NCBI GenBank assembly: GCA_044221555.1
Contig: JBGAOY010000007.1
Span: 160,826-224,825, forward strand
Direction of reading: 5' to 3'
DNA from: JAEUJM01 sp044221555
Lineage (GTDB): Bacteria; Actinomycetota; Acidimicrobiia; Acidimicrobiales; DATDAH01
DNA: 64,000 nt
Shown here: piece after piece, positions 24,243 through 33,313 of the stretch
Position numbering within the stretch: position 1 is the first letter of the stretch
Layout of the letters: every line of letters begins with the position of its first letter
Translations under genes and position numbers: made by a program
The notes under the pieces: generated by a model
The model's database searches: none
Told to the model about the DNA's origin: nothing
Seen by the model: only the letters and a program-made list of their open reading frames with translations

Positions 24243-24257
24243 GTTAACATCGTTCAC
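24243..24257. promoter_or_regulatory. Shared 15-bp operator-like palindrome, copy 1
   Basis: GTTAACATCGTTCAC lies between the divergent MBL (start 24140) and amidohydrolase (start 24278) genes. It matches the second copy at 31494 in the pattern GTNAACANNGTTCAC, an imperfect inverted repeat with an AAC/GTT core. Position and symmetry suggest a repressor-binding site. Confidence 0.55.
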
Positions 24258-24277
24258 CCAGGGGTCCAAGGGGGATG

Positions 24278-25621
24278 ATGAACGAGGCCGACCGCACCGA
24301 TCGGGTCCTGCTCAGCGGCGGGTCCGTCATCGACGGCACCGGCGCGGCGCCCACCCCCGCCACCGACGTCCTCGTCGAGCCGGACCGCATCGTCGCCGTC
24401 GGGCCGGACGCCCGCACGCAGGCGGCGGCCCTCGGCGCCACCACGCTCGACGCGCGGGGATGCACGGTGATGCCCGGCCTGATCGACGCCCACTGCCACA
24501 TCACCTTCGGCGAGCCGGCCAGCAACGACGAGTTGTTCTTCCACCGCCCCGCGGCCACGTCGATGCTCCTCGCCGCCTTCAACGTCGCGAAGTTGCTGCG
24601 CGCCGGGGTGACGGGGTTCCTCGACGCGGACTGCATCTTCGACCTCGGGCCCGCCCTCCGCGACGGCATCGAGGCAGGCCTGACCGAGGGGCCCCGCATG
24701 ACCGCGGGCCTCAACGCGTTGCTCACCACGGCCGGCGGGACCGCCGGTCGGCTGATACCCGATGCGGGCCGGGTCGGCTACGCCCACGTGATGACCGACC
24801 GGGCCGAGATCGTGCGCACGACTCGACAGCAGGTGAAGCAGGGGGCCGACTGGATCAAGATCCACGTCACCGGCTCGCTGCCCGGCAAGCGGGGGGAGCT
24901 GACGGTGTGGACGCTCGACGAGCTGCGCGCGGTCACCGAGACCGCGCACGCGCTCGACACACCCACCATCGCCCACTGCCGCAACGCCGACTCCACCCGC
25001 CTGGCGGCCGAGGCGGGCGTCGACCTGATCCTGCACGCCAGCTACCTCGACGAGGCCGCCGTCGCCGCCGTCGTGGAGGCCGGGGCGGCGATCGCGCCCA
25101 CCTTCACGTTCCTCGCCAACCTGGCCGAGCACGGCGACAAGGTGGGCGCCATGACGAGCCAGGTCGACCTGTTCCTCGGGGAGATCCAGGCCACCGCAGC
25201 CCTGCTGCGGACCGCCTACGACGCCGGGGTGCCGCTCCTCTGCGGCTCCGAGAGCGGGTTCTCCCTCACCCCCTACGGGCACTGGCACGCTCGCGAGATG
25301 GAGGTGTTCGTCGACGCCCTCGGCCTCACCCCACTCGAGGCCATCTCCTGCGCGACGCGCAACGGCGCGATCGCCCTGCGCCGGCCCCTCGACTCGATCG
25401 GGGTGATCACCCCGGGCGCCGCCGCCGACGTGCTCGTCGTCGACGGCGACCCGGCCACCGACGTCCGGGTGCTGGGCGACCGGCGCCGCCTGCGCCACGT
25501 GCTCAGCCGCGGGCGGTCAGTCGACCTCGACCGCCCGTGGCCGACCCGAGAGCCGCTGCCCATGGAGAAGGTGGGCCTGTGGTCGGCCGAATTGCTCACC
25601 TGGGAGCGGGCGCACCGGTGA
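24278..25621 (+). CDS. Imidazolonepropionase-like amidohydrolase
   Basis: This 447-residue amidohydrolase has the first metal motif DAHCHI in the expected place after CTVMPGLI. The carbamylated-lysine candidate WIKIHVTG, the His motifs IAHCRN and LILHASYLDE, and the C-terminal composite domain (VITPGAAADVLVVDGDP) follow. The usual catalytic Asp region (GTDAG) reads CGSESG, so Asp is replaced by Ser-Glu. That could change the reaction or mark a lactonase-like variant. Metal-dependent amidohydrolases of this group hydrolyse amides, lactones or imidazolones in catabolic paths. The stop overlaps the start of a P450 gene (GTGA), so the two are coupled. An ATG one codon upstream is equally possible. 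Confidence 0.83.
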   Translation: MNEADRTDRVLLSGGSVIDGTGAAPTPATDVLVEPDRIVAVGPDARTQAAALGATTLDARGCTVMPGLIDAHCHITFGEPASNDELFFHRPAATSMLLAAFNVAKLLRAGVTGFLDADCIFDLGPALRDGIEAGLTEGPRMTAGLNALLTTAGGTAGRLIPDAGRVGYAHVMTDRAEIVRTTRQQVKQGADWIKIHVTGSLPGKRGELTVWTLDELRAVTETAHALDTPTIAHCRNADSTRLAAEAGVDLILHASYLDEAAVAAVVEAGAAIAPTFTFLANLAEHGDKVGAMTSQVDLFLGEIQATAALLRTAYDAGVPLLCGSESGFSLTPYGHWHAREMEVFVDALGLTPLEAISCATRNGAIALRRPLDSIGVITPGAAADVLVVDGDPATDVRVLGDRRRLRHVLSRGRSVDLDRPWPTREPLPMEKVGLWSAELLTWERAHR

Positions 25622-26835
25622 CCGGCGCCTCGGCCACTCCGCGGGTCGTCACCGTCGACGCCTACCTGGCGGCACGCGACACCTACCGCCAGAAGCAGCT
25701 GCGGCAGGCCCTCTACGACGCCGGCGACGTGGTGATGGCCGACGTGCTCGTGAACCTCCACGGCGAGGAGCACCGGGCCCGGCGCCGCCTCGAGAACCGC
25801 CTCTTCCGCCGCAGCACCCACGCCCGCTACGAGCGCGAGCTCTTCCCACCGATCGTGGGGGAGACCCTCGCCCCCTACCTCGCCGAGGGCCGCGCCGAGC
25901 TCGTCAGCCTCAGCCACGAGATGATGATGAACCTGGCGGCGTTCACGGCGGGCGTCGACCGCCCCCAGCGCACGCCCGGGGAGACCCGCCGCCTCTACTC
26001 CTACCTGATGCTGTTCATCGAGGGCGCGACCCTCGCCCACTACACCGGGGACCGTGCCGCGAAGCGCGCCGAGGTGGCCGCCGCCCTCGCCGCGTTCGAC
26101 GCCGAGTTCCTCCAGCCGTCCATCGAGCGGCGACAGGCCGAGCTCGCGCGTCTCGCGGCCGGTGCGATCGCCGAGGAGGCCCTGCCGCAGGACGTGCTCA
26201 CGCTCCTGCTCCGCAACCTCGACGACCTCCGCCTGCCCCCGGACGTGGTGCTGCGGGAGACCTGCTTCTACCTGCTCGCCGGCGCCCACACCTCGGCCAC
26301 CGCGTACGTGCGCACGCTCCACAACGTGTTCGACCTGGCGGTCAGCGATCCCGACAGTGCTGCGCGCGCCGCCACCGACCTGGGCTTCCTGCAGCGCTGT
26401 GTGCACGAGACCGTGCGGCTCCAGCCGTCGAGCCCGGTGGCCATGCGCTGGGCCCTCGACGACATCGAGTTGCCCGGCGGCGAGCGGGTGGGCCCGGGTG
26501 ACAAGGTGATCATCGACCTCATGGCCGCGAACCGCGACCCGACGGTCTTCGGGCCCGACGCCGACCGGTTCGACCCGAACCGGGAGTTGCCCTCCGGCGT
26601 GGCCCGCTGGGGCCTGAGCTTCGGCCTCGGCATGCACGCCTGCATCGGCCAGGATCTGGCCGCCGGTGTCGAGGCCGCGGCCGGCGGGCCCGACGACGAC
26701 CACCTCTACGGTCTGGTGCCGGTGGCGGTCCAGGCCACGCTCAGCGCCGGGGCCCACCCCGACCCCGAGGAGCCCGCGCGGCTCGACCCCGAGTCCGAGC
26801 GGGGCTACTGGTCGGCCTACCCGGTGCGCTTCTGA
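25618..26835 (+). CDS. Cytochrome P450
   Basis: This 405-residue P450 starts from a GTG overlapping the amidohydrolase stop. The I-helix AGAHTSATAYV (Thr about 225), the ExxR motif ETVR (264-267), ANRDPTVFGPDADRFDPNRE and the heme loop FGLGMHACIGQDL with Cys at about 342 are all present, so it should be active. No ferredoxin or reductase gene is close. It probably hydroxylates or desaturates an intermediate of the same pathway as the amidohydrolase. The early part (residues 1-70) is unusually charged and lacks a membrane anchor, as is usual for bacterial P450s. The substrate is unknown. Confidence 0.9.
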   Translation: MTGASATPRVVTVDAYLAARDTYRQKQLRQALYDAGDVVMADVLVNLHGEEHRARRRLENRLFRRSTHARYERELFPPIVGETLAPYLAEGRAELVSLSHEMMMNLAAFTAGVDRPQRTPGETRRLYSYLMLFIEGATLAHYTGDRAAKRAEVAAALAAFDAEFLQPSIERRQAELARLAAGAIAEEALPQDVLTLLLRNLDDLRLPPDVVLRETCFYLLAGAHTSATAYVRTLHNVFDLAVSDPDSAARAATDLGFLQRCVHETVRLQPSSPVAMRWALDDIELPGGERVGPGDKVIIDLMAANRDPTVFGPDADRFDPNRELPSGVARWGLSFGLGMHACIGQDLAAGVEAAAGGPDDDHLYGLVPVAVQATLSAGAHPDPEEPARLDPESERGYWSAYPVRF

Positions 26836-26854
26836 TCGGTGCGCCGACCCCTCG

Positions 26855-27811
26855 TCAGGGCTGGAAGGCGGCGTAGTACCCCTCGAGCAGGTGGGGCTGG
26901 GGCTCACCGGGGTCGGGCATGAAGTCGACGGCCACGTAGTCGCCGGCAGGGAGGTCCAGGTAGAGGTACCCCTCGAACCCGGGCGAGAGGGCCCCCATGC
27001 CACCGAGCGCGTCGAGGGCCACGGCGGGCGACTCGTTGGCGGCGAGGTCCTGCATCAAGGCGTCGACCTCCCCCGGCGGCACCGGCTCGTCGAGGCGCAG
27101 GATGGACAGCTCATGCAGGCCTTCGCCGTCGACCCCGGTGTCCGCGTTGACCACGCGGTACCAGCCGGTCGAGAGCTCCTCGGGGAGCCGATAGCCGTCC
27201 GCGGTCATCTCGATCGTCCCCTCGACCGCACCGCCGTCGGGGCCCTCGCCCTCGCCCACTGTCGCCTCGACCGCGTCTGCTCCGTCGTCGGTGGCGGCCC
27301 CGACTTCGAGCAGCGTGCTCATCCCCATGAGCGCGTGGGCCACGCCATGGGCGTCCGGCACGTAGCACATGGCCATGACGGTCCCCTCGGGGAGATCGAC
27401 CATCGCGGTGATCTCCTGACCCGGCCCGATGTAGCTGACACCCCCGATCATGTCGACGTACGCGATCGCCGCCGCTCCCGAGGAGTCGTCGCCCGCGGCC
27501 GCGGAGAGCTCGGCCAGGTCGACCCCGTCCTTGAGGCGGGCGAACATCACCTGGTGGGCCTCGGCGCCCTCGTTGCGGAGGGTCAGGGAGGTCCATCCGG
27601 CCACGACCTCCTCCACTGGCGGGTCGAAGGTGAACCGGTAGTCGACGGCCTCGACGTCGAGGTGCTGCACCGACTCGGGCGCCGTGACGGCGCTGCTCGC
27701 GGTCGGTCCGGTGGACGCCGCCCCGCCGGTGGTGCCATCACTGCCGCAGGCGGTCACCACCAGGCCCGCGCACAGCAGGGGCGCCAGCGCCGACGCTGGC
27801 CGGACCCTCAC
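26855..27811 (-). CDS. Predicted lipoprotein with duplicated blue-copper-like domain
   Basis: This 318-residue exported lipoprotein has a short signal (ALAPLLCAGLVVTAC with lipid Cys) followed by a Ser/Thr-rich linker. Two copies of a cupredoxin-like beta domain are suggested. The first has FTFDPPVEEVVAGWTSLTLRNEGAEAHQVMFARLKDGV; the second has YRLPEELSTGWYRVVNADTGVDGEGLHELSILRLDEPV and ends in YLYLDLPAGDYVAVDFMPDPGEPQPHLLEG. The pattern E-x-H-Q/E plus a late His resembles proteins of the plastocyanin/DUF-type cupredoxin folds, but no full type-1 copper set is proven. The GTG start overlaps the upstream lipoprotein gene stop (GTGA), so both are one unit. Confidence 0.68.
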   Translation of the reverse strand: MRVRPASALAPLLCAGLVVTACGSDGTTGGAASTGPTASSAVTAPESVQHLDVEAVDYRFTFDPPVEEVVAGWTSLTLRNEGAEAHQVMFARLKDGVDLAELSAAAGDDSSGAAAIAYVDMIGGVSYIGPGQEITAMVDLPEGTVMAMCYVPDAHGVAHALMGMSTLLEVGAATDDGADAVEATVGEGEGPDGGAVEGTIEMTADGYRLPEELSTGWYRVVNADTGVDGEGLHELSILRLDEPVPPGEVDALMQDLAANESPAVALDALGGMGALSPGFEGYLYLDLPAGDYVAVDFMPDPGEPQPHLLEGYYAAFQP

Positions 27812-28638
27812 CAATCGACCTCCGGGGTGGGCGGGAAGATCGCGTCGCGCTCGGCCGCGAGCCGCTCGCAGTCCCAGTCCCGATCGACCGGGAGCAGGAT
27901 GATCGGGCTCTTCGCGGGGTCGGGGTACTGCTCCCATTGGGCGTTCGTCTCGAAGGCCTCGTCGGACGCACCGATCACGAGTTGCTCCGAGTGGTCGTCG
28001 ACGGTGCCCGTGAGCGACCCGTCCGGCTGGAGATCCACCTCGTAGGCGAAGATCTCGCGGCGGGCGAGGTAGATCTCGCCGGTCAGCTCGGGGGTGACGG
28101 TGATGCGGGCGGTGACACCGGGCTTGCCGTCGCCGTCGTCGTCGGCGATCCGAGGGTCGTCCGGGTCGGTGGGGAGGGGATCGTTGGCCGGGTCCTCGAG
28201 CCGCACCCCGATGCCGGTGGGCGTCGCCGGGCGCGACAGGTGGACCCCGTCGTCGTCCGAGGTCACCGTGACGGCGACGGGCACCGGTCGGATGGCCTGC
28301 GTCGCGGCGTCGGACATCTCGACGCTGATGGGCTGGTCGCTGCGGTGCTCCGAGAAGCAGAAGCGGTCGGTCGTGATCAGCTCACCGTCGACCACGTCGT
28401 AGTCGGTCAGCCCGTAGCTGATGATCAGGGTCTTCATGTCGTCGCCCTCGTAGGCGACCACGTCGTAGTGGGCGTAGCGGCCGGCGAGCGCTTCCGCCTC
28501 AGGGGCGAGCGCGGTGGTCGAGCTCGCCGGCGATGCCGACGCCTCCTCCGAGGTTCCCTCGTCGCTGCACGCAGACGCGAGGAGCACCAGCACCACGGCC
28601 GACGCGCCGACGAGCAACGGGCGCCGCCGGACGCTCAT
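27808..28638 (-). CDS. Predicted lipoprotein, unknown function
   Basis: This 276-residue lipoprotein has the signal MSVRRRPLLVGASAVVLVLLASACSDEG and a Ser/Ala/Thr linker. The mature part is acidic and mostly beta by pattern (TLIISYGLTDYDVVDGELITTDRFCFSEH, VPVAVTVTSDDDGVHLSRP, GEIYLARREIFAYEVDLQPDGSLTGTVDDHSEQLVIGASDE). It contains a DxDxDG-like stretch (DPDDPRIADDDGDGKPG) that might bind calcium. I do not recognise the family. The ATG has AGGAGTGGGG upstream. It is co-translated with the following lipoprotein gene by a GTGA overlap, and both lie between the P450 gene and a carotenoid oxygenase gene. Confidence 0.65.
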   Translation of the reverse strand: MSVRRRPLLVGASAVVLVLLASACSDEGTSEEASASPASSTTALAPEAEALAGRYAHYDVVAYEGDDMKTLIISYGLTDYDVVDGELITTDRFCFSEHRSDQPISVEMSDAATQAIRPVPVAVTVTSDDDGVHLSRPATPTGIGVRLEDPANDPLPTDPDDPRIADDDGDGKPGVTARITVTPELTGEIYLARREIFAYEVDLQPDGSLTGTVDDHSEQLVIGASDEAFETNAQWEQYPDPAKSPIILLPVDRDWDCERLAAERDAIFPPTPEVDW

Positions 28639-28724
28639 GCGCCCCACTCCTGGCTCCTGCGTCGCCGGGCCGTTCGGGCCCCGCCCTCCCGCCCGTTCGG
28701 CCACGTAGGCGGCGTTCCCCGGGC

Positions 28725-30176
28725 TCACGCGTCCGCCCGCGGGAACCAGTTGGCGTGGAAGCCGAAGGGCAACCGCCGGGGCAGGTGGACCCGTGCGATC
28801 GGCCCGGCCGAGACCTCCCGGGCGTCGAGCACCACGAGATCGGTGGCGTCGCGCTCCTCGTCGTACACCGCGTTGAGCAGCCACCCGTCGTCCTCGGCGG
28901 TTCCCTCCGGGTCGGCGGCGAACACGCTCTCGCCGACGTGGCCCGCAGGGCCGGCCGACCACACCTGGCGCTCCCCGGACACGTCGTCGTACCTCACCAC
29001 CGCGTCGAAGTCGCCGAGGTGCCGGCCGGGCTGGGTGAACGCCGACATGTAGAGGTACCGGACCGGCACCCCGTCGTGGTCGGGGTTGATCCGGTTGAAG
29101 TCACCCTCGAGGTCGTCCATGGGCGACCAGCCCGCGGTGCCGGCCCGGAGGTCGACCCAGAACCGCGCCGGCCGGGCGTTGTGGTCCTTGGCCGACCGGC
29201 GGTCGAGCTCGGTGGTGTTGTCGATGCCGAAGTCGGGGTGGTCGTAGCGGCAACCGTGGAACTCGATGCGGTCGCCGGCCTCCCAGCCCGACCAGAAGTG
29301 CTGCACGTGCCCGGCTTCGATCTCGAACCAGCGGATGTCGTCGGGCCCGCCGCGCCGGGGCAGGACCCCGATGCGGGCGCCCCGCTCGGGCATCCACGAC
29401 ACCATCGATCCCTTGCCGAGGTTGGCCAGGTCGAACACGAGCGGGGACTCGAGGAACACGGTGTGGCGCTCGGTGATCACCAGGTCGTGCATCATCACCG
29501 GCGCGGGCAGGTCGAGCTCGATGCTGTGCGAGAGCGTGCCGTCGGCGTCCACCACGTGGTAGCGGAGGTACGGCTCGAAGAGCGAGTAGCCGAACATCAT
29601 CATCTCGCCGGTGCGTGGGTCGAGGCGGGGATGGGCGGTCATCGCCCCGGCCAGGCGGCCACCGAAGTCGTACTCCCCCACCGTGTCGAGGTCGGGGGTG
29701 ACCTCGGTGGGGAGACCGCCCTCCCACAGCGCGAGGCGCCTGCCCGCGTGCTCGACGATGTGGGTGTTGGCCGGGTTCTTCACCGGTCCGGCGTCACCCG
29801 TCAGCTCGCGGCTGGGGAAGTTCATGACGTCCCCCAGGCCCGGGTAGACGGCGGCGCCGTGGGCCACCTCGGCCTGGAGACCGCGGGATCGCACCCAGCG
29901 ATTGCGGTAGGCGACCGCACCGTCGCCGATCGTGATGGCGTGCAGCATCCCGTCACCGTCGAGCGCGCTGTAGCGGCCGATCGGCTCGAACGCGGGGTTC
30001 GGGCCGTTGCGCACGAAGCTGCCCCGGAGCCTCGGGGGGAGCTCCCCGGTCACCGCGCAGCCACTCGCGTCGATCTCGTCGGCGACCGGGAAGTGGTTGC
30101 CGTCGAGGTCGGGCTGGTGGGCGGCGTTGGTGACCTGCCCGACGATGGGCGAGGTGCGGGTGGTGGTGCTCGACAC
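28725..30176 (-). CDS. Carotenoid cleavage-type dioxygenase (RPE65/lignostilbene family)
   Basis: This 483-residue protein has the seven-bladed carotenoid-oxygenase layout. GELPPRLRGSFVRNGPNP opens the fold; the four iron-binding histidine regions are visible as TAHPRLDPRTGE, MMHDLVITERH, GHVQHFW and the final GFHANWF. Members cleave a C=C bond with O2 in carotenoids, stilbenes or phenylpropenes; the length fits the bacterial stilbene/apocarotenoid types. The GTG start has AGGAGG 7 bases upstream. It lies 50 bases after a Rieske oxygenase gene on the same strand, so the two are likely co-transcribed. The substrate is not determined, but no carotenoid biosynthesis gene is in sight. Confidence 0.9.
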   Translation of the reverse strand: MSSTTTRTSPIVGQVTNAAHQPDLDGNHFPVADEIDASGCAVTGELPPRLRGSFVRNGPNPAFEPIGRYSALDGDGMLHAITIGDGAVAYRNRWVRSRGLQAEVAHGAAVYPGLGDVMNFPSRELTGDAGPVKNPANTHIVEHAGRRLALWEGGLPTEVTPDLDTVGEYDFGGRLAGAMTAHPRLDPRTGEMMMFGYSLFEPYLRYHVVDADGTLSHSIELDLPAPVMMHDLVITERHTVFLESPLVFDLANLGKGSMVSWMPERGARIGVLPRRGGPDDIRWFEIEAGHVQHFWSGWEAGDRIEFHGCRYDHPDFGIDNTTELDRRSAKDHNARPARFWVDLRAGTAGWSPMDDLEGDFNRINPDHDGVPVRYLYMSAFTQPGRHLGDFDAVVRYDDVSGERQVWSAGPAGHVGESVFAADPEGTAEDDGWLLNAVYDEERDATDLVVLDAREVSAGPIARVHLPRRLPFGFHANWFPRADA

Positions 30177-30226
30177 TGCGAGCCTCCTGTCGGGTGGGAC
30201 GGGGACGGTGGGCGAGGGGTCGCGGC

Positions 30227-31438
30227 TCAGTCGTGCTCGACGAACCGGTCGAGGGCCGCGGAGACGGCCAGCTCCTCGGGGAGATCGGGGCCGACGGCGA
30301 GGTCGACGGCGCGGTGGAAGTGGTGGATGAGCCGCTCGTGCCAGCCGATCTGGAAGTCCCGCGCCCCCCGGGACTCGACCGAGCGCTGGATGGCACCCAT
30401 GTTGGCGGTGTCCTGGGCCATCACGGTCTCGAACAGGGTCATGCGCAGGGTGTGCTCGTCGGGGGGATCACCGTCACCCCAGTCGGGGGCGAACCACTGG
30501 AGCTCGAGCTCGGTGGTCCGGCGATCGATCGGCCACATGCAGAGGAGCGGGAAGGCACCCGTGTCGAGCGGGGCGACGATGTTGGGGAACCACCCGAACG
30601 ACGTGCTCGTCTCGCGCCACAGGTCGCCCACCGAGGGGTTGTCGGCCGCGGGGGAGGGGTCCATGATGCCGAGCATCTCGGGCTTGACGCCCACGGTGAG
30701 GCGGCTGTGGCCGTTGGGCAGCATGGCCACCGTGGCCGTGGCGTCGTCGTAGAGCAGCGCGGCGTTGTCCGGGTGCACGGTGCGGATGTGGTACACCTCC
30801 AGGAAGGCGTCGACCATGGCCTTCCAGTTGGCCGCCACGGTGTGGACCTGGGTGCCGAGGGTGCGCAACGAGGGCCCGTCGACCTCGCGCATCTGGTCGC
30901 ACAGCGGGCCCAGGAACTCGACGAGCGGCGCCGCCTCCAGGTCCTCGTTGACGAACACCCAACCCTCCCAGGTCTCGCACCGTACGGGAACGAGCCCCAA
31001 CGAGGCCTGGTCCAGGTCGGCGAAACTCCGGGCGTCGGGCACCGCCTTGAGCACCCCGGCGAGGTCGTAGGACCACGAGTGGTACTGGCAGGTCAGACGC
31101 CGGGCCGTGCCGCAGGCGTCGCGCACCACCGGCGCCCCCCGGTGGCGGCAGCTGTTGTAGAAGGCCCGGATCACGCCGTCGTCGCCGTGCACCACCACGA
31201 TGGGCGCGCCCGAGCGGTCGAAGGTGGTGTAGTCGCCCGGTCGGGGGATCGACGAGACGTGGGTGGCGAAGAGCCAGGTGCGCCGCCACACGCGCTCGCG
31301 CTCGAGCTCGAACAGGCGCTCGTCGTGATAGCGCCCCGAGGGGATGGGTGGGACCGCCACGGCATCGGGCGGCGGCGCCGTGCGGGCCAGGTTCTCGGCC
31401 AGCTGCGCACGGATCGTCGCTTCGAGGGTCGCGTCCAT
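30227..31438 (-). CDS. Rieske non-heme iron oxygenase, alpha subunit
   Basis: This 403-residue protein has an N-terminal Rieske domain with CRH at 97-99 and CQYH at 117-120 (CxH-17-CxxH). The C-terminal catalytic domain has the mononuclear iron site around AFLEVYHIRTVHPD (His about 217 and 222). Ring-hydroxylating oxygenase alpha subunits cis-dihydroxylate, hydroxylate or demethylate aromatic or steroid substrates. No beta subunit, ferredoxin or reductase gene is near, so it probably relies on partners elsewhere, as KshA-type enzymes do. It is divergent from a second carotenoid-oxygenase operon across copy 2 of the shared operator. Confidence 0.9.
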   Translation of the reverse strand: MDATLEATIRAQLAENLARTAPPPDAVAVPPIPSGRYHDERLFELERERVWRRTWLFATHVSSIPRPGDYTTFDRSGAPIVVVHGDDGVIRAFYNSCRHRGAPVVRDACGTARRLTCQYHSWSYDLAGVLKAVPDARSFADLDQASLGLVPVRCETWEGWVFVNEDLEAAPLVEFLGPLCDQMREVDGPSLRTLGTQVHTVAANWKAMVDAFLEVYHIRTVHPDNAALLYDDATATVAMLPNGHSRLTVGVKPEMLGIMDPSPAADNPSVGDLWRETSTSFGWFPNIVAPLDTGAFPLLCMWPIDRRTTELELQWFAPDWGDGDPPDEHTLRMTLFETVMAQDTANMGAIQRSVESRGARDFQIGWHERLIHHFHRAVDLAVGPDLPEELAVSAALDRFVEHD

Positions 31439-31493
31439 GGGCCTCTCGGGTGGTGGGTCGGATCCGGCGCGGCGCTCGCCGGCGCCCCCTGTA

Positions 31494-31508
31494 GTAAACA
31501 CTGTTCAC
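31494..31508. promoter_or_regulatory. Shared 15-bp operator-like palindrome, copy 2
   Basis: GTAAACACTGTTCAC lies between the divergent Rieske oxygenase (start 31438) and carotenoid-oxygenase (start 31601) genes. Six of seven symmetric pairs match. Together with 24243-24257 it gives the pattern GTNAACANNGTTCAC. Confidence 0.6.
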
Positions 31509-31600
31509 CGACGCCGCGCCACCGAGGCGACCGCGCCGCCGATCACACCGGACCGCCACGCCCGACCACCCGACCCAGCCACCGCACCGAGGGGCCCACC

Positions 31601-33313
31601 ATGCCGACGCCCGACACCCTGACCACGGCGCACCACCAGGACTTCGAGCTGGAGGTCGTGTCGGGCACCTGGCCCACCGACCTCTCGGGGGAGATGGTGT
31701 TCTCGGCCCCCGGCCTCGGTGGGGGCCTGCCGTACGGCATCTTCGACTTCGGGGTGGTCGTGCGCCTCTCGCTCACACCCGGCACCCACGGCGCCCCGGC
31801 GGACCAGTTCGCGTGGCGGACCCGCACCATCGAGTCGCCGAGCAAGCGGATCTTCGACGCCATGGGCCACCAGTTCACCCCGAGCCCCGTGGGGTACACC
31901 TCGCCGTTCGGTGCGCCGAACTGCTCCAACACCGCCCCCCTCCCCTGGGGCGACCGGCTGTTCACCACCTGGGACGCCGGCCGGCCGGTCGAGCTCCACC
32001 CGGGCACCCTCGAGTACGTCGGCGAGGTCGGCCACATCGACAGCTGGGGAGGGCCGTCGATGTTCGGCGACACGGTCCTGCCCTTCCTGTTCTCGTCCGC
32101 CCACCCCGTCGCCGACCCCGAGCGCGACGGCCTGTGGACCACCAAGCTCGAACCGGTCATGGAGCCCACCTTCGGTATGCGGCCCTCGGTGGTGTGGTGG
32201 GACCGCACCGGCACCGAGGTGCGCTGGTGGCCGCTCGAGGGGATCTCCTTCCCCGGGTCGACCCACACCGTGAGCCAGACCCGTGACTGGGTGATCCTCT
32301 GCGACTCGGGCAACTTCAAGGCCGATGCCGACGAGATGTTCGGCGGCGAGCGCTCGGTCACGATCGACGAGGCGGTGCCGGTGTGGCTGGTCCGCAAGGA
32401 CGACCTCTTCGCGTTGCCGTCCGGGACCCCGATCAGCCCCACCTGCTTCACGGTGTCACCACCCAACGGCCACTTCTACGCCCGCTACGACGACCGCGAC
32501 GGGATCTCGGTGGTGTGGGAGGGCATGGACCTGATGGACCTGGCCCTGTACCTGCGGCCCGACGACCGCGACGTCCACGGCCGGCCGATCCCGCCGGCGT
32601 CGGCCGGCCTCTACAACATGGCCATGGCCCCCGAGACCATCACCGAGATCGTGTTCGACCCCGAGTCCGGCAAGGTCCTCGACCGGGGGCGGTTCCGTGA
32701 GGACTGGACCTTCAACCTCCAGCTGTCGGCCATGGACTGGAGCACCGAGGGCCTGAGCGCGCCGACCCTGCACCACGTGAGCTACCAGGGGTGCCGGCCC
32801 GGGCGCGTCACCGAGCGCGCCGCCCGGCTCTACGAAGGCCGCATCGACCCCGCCCAACTCGCGGAGGAGACGCCCGGCTACCTGGCCACGTTCGAGCGAG
32901 GGAGCATGGCGCTGAAGAGCCGGTGGGAGTACCCCGACACGTCGGACCTGATCACGTCGCCCAGCTTCGCCCCCCGGGGCAACGGGTCGGACCCGTCGGC
33001 CAGCGACTACGCCGGCGGGGAGCCCGGCGGCCACGACGGCTACGTGGTGCAGCCCGTCCTGAGCGACCGCGGCGTGCGAGTGGAGCTCTTCGACGCCGCC
33101 CGGGTGGGTGCCGGTCCCGTCGCCGTCCTGATGGGCACCCGACGCGAGTGCGTGCCGCTGCTGTTGCACTCGGCGTGGATGCCCACGGTCGACGAGCTCG
33201 CCGATGCGGAGCGACTTCGCTTCGGCGACGAGCTCACCGAGGCCCGGCTCGGGGGCCTCGACGACGAGCAGCGGCGGGTCGTGGCCGCCATCGCCGAGGA
33301 GCTCGATGGCTGA
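31601..33313 (+). CDS. Second carotenoid cleavage-type dioxygenase
   Basis: This 570-residue member of the carotenoid-oxygenase family is longer than its neighbour and only distantly alike. Probable iron histidines lie in FSSAHPVADPERD, GSTHTVSQTRDWVI, PNGHFYARYDDRDG and LLLHSAWMPTVDE. The N-terminal ELEVVSGTWPTDLSGEMVFSAPGLGGG matches the fold opening. Two such enzymes on either side of a Rieske oxygenase suggest oxidative cleavage of an alkenyl aromatic or apocarotenoid rather than pigment metabolism. GAGGGG precedes the ATG by about 8 bases. The 3' end overlaps the SDR gene by eight bases, making it the first of four coupled genes. Confidence 0.83.
   Translation: MPTPDTLTTAHHQDFELEVVSGTWPTDLSGEMVFSAPGLGGGLPYGIFDFGVVVRLSLTPGTHGAPADQFAWRTRTIESPSKRIFDAMGHQFTPSPVGYTSPFGAPNCSNTAPLPWGDRLFTTWDAGRPVELHPGTLEYVGEVGHIDSWGGPSMFGDTVLPFLFSSAHPVADPERDGLWTTKLEPVMEPTFGMRPSVVWWDRTGTEVRWWPLEGISFPGSTHTVSQTRDWVILCDSGNFKADADEMFGGERSVTIDEAVPVWLVRKDDLFALPSGTPISPTCFTVSPPNGHFYARYDDRDGISVVWEGMDLMDLALYLRPDDRDVHGRPIPPASAGLYNMAMAPETITEIVFDPESGKVLDRGRFREDWTFNLQLSAMDWSTEGLSAPTLHHVSYQGCRPGRVTERAARLYEGRIDPAQLAEETPGYLATFERGSMALKSRWEYPDTSDLITSPSFAPRGNGSDPSASDYAGGEPGGHDGYVVQPVLSDRGVRVELFDAARVGAGPVAVLMGTRRECVPLLLHSAWMPTVDELADAERLRFGDELTEARLGGLDDEQRRVVAAIAEELDG

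Noticed and set aside
24275..26835. Prophage or integrated-element boundaries within the window
   Set aside because: No integrase, transposase or phage gene is present; apart from the tRNA remnant and the palindromic elements nothing supports a mobile island.
26836..26854. Small hairpin TCGG-TGCG-CCGA after the P450 gene
   Set aside because: Only a 4-bp stem; too weak to call a terminator.
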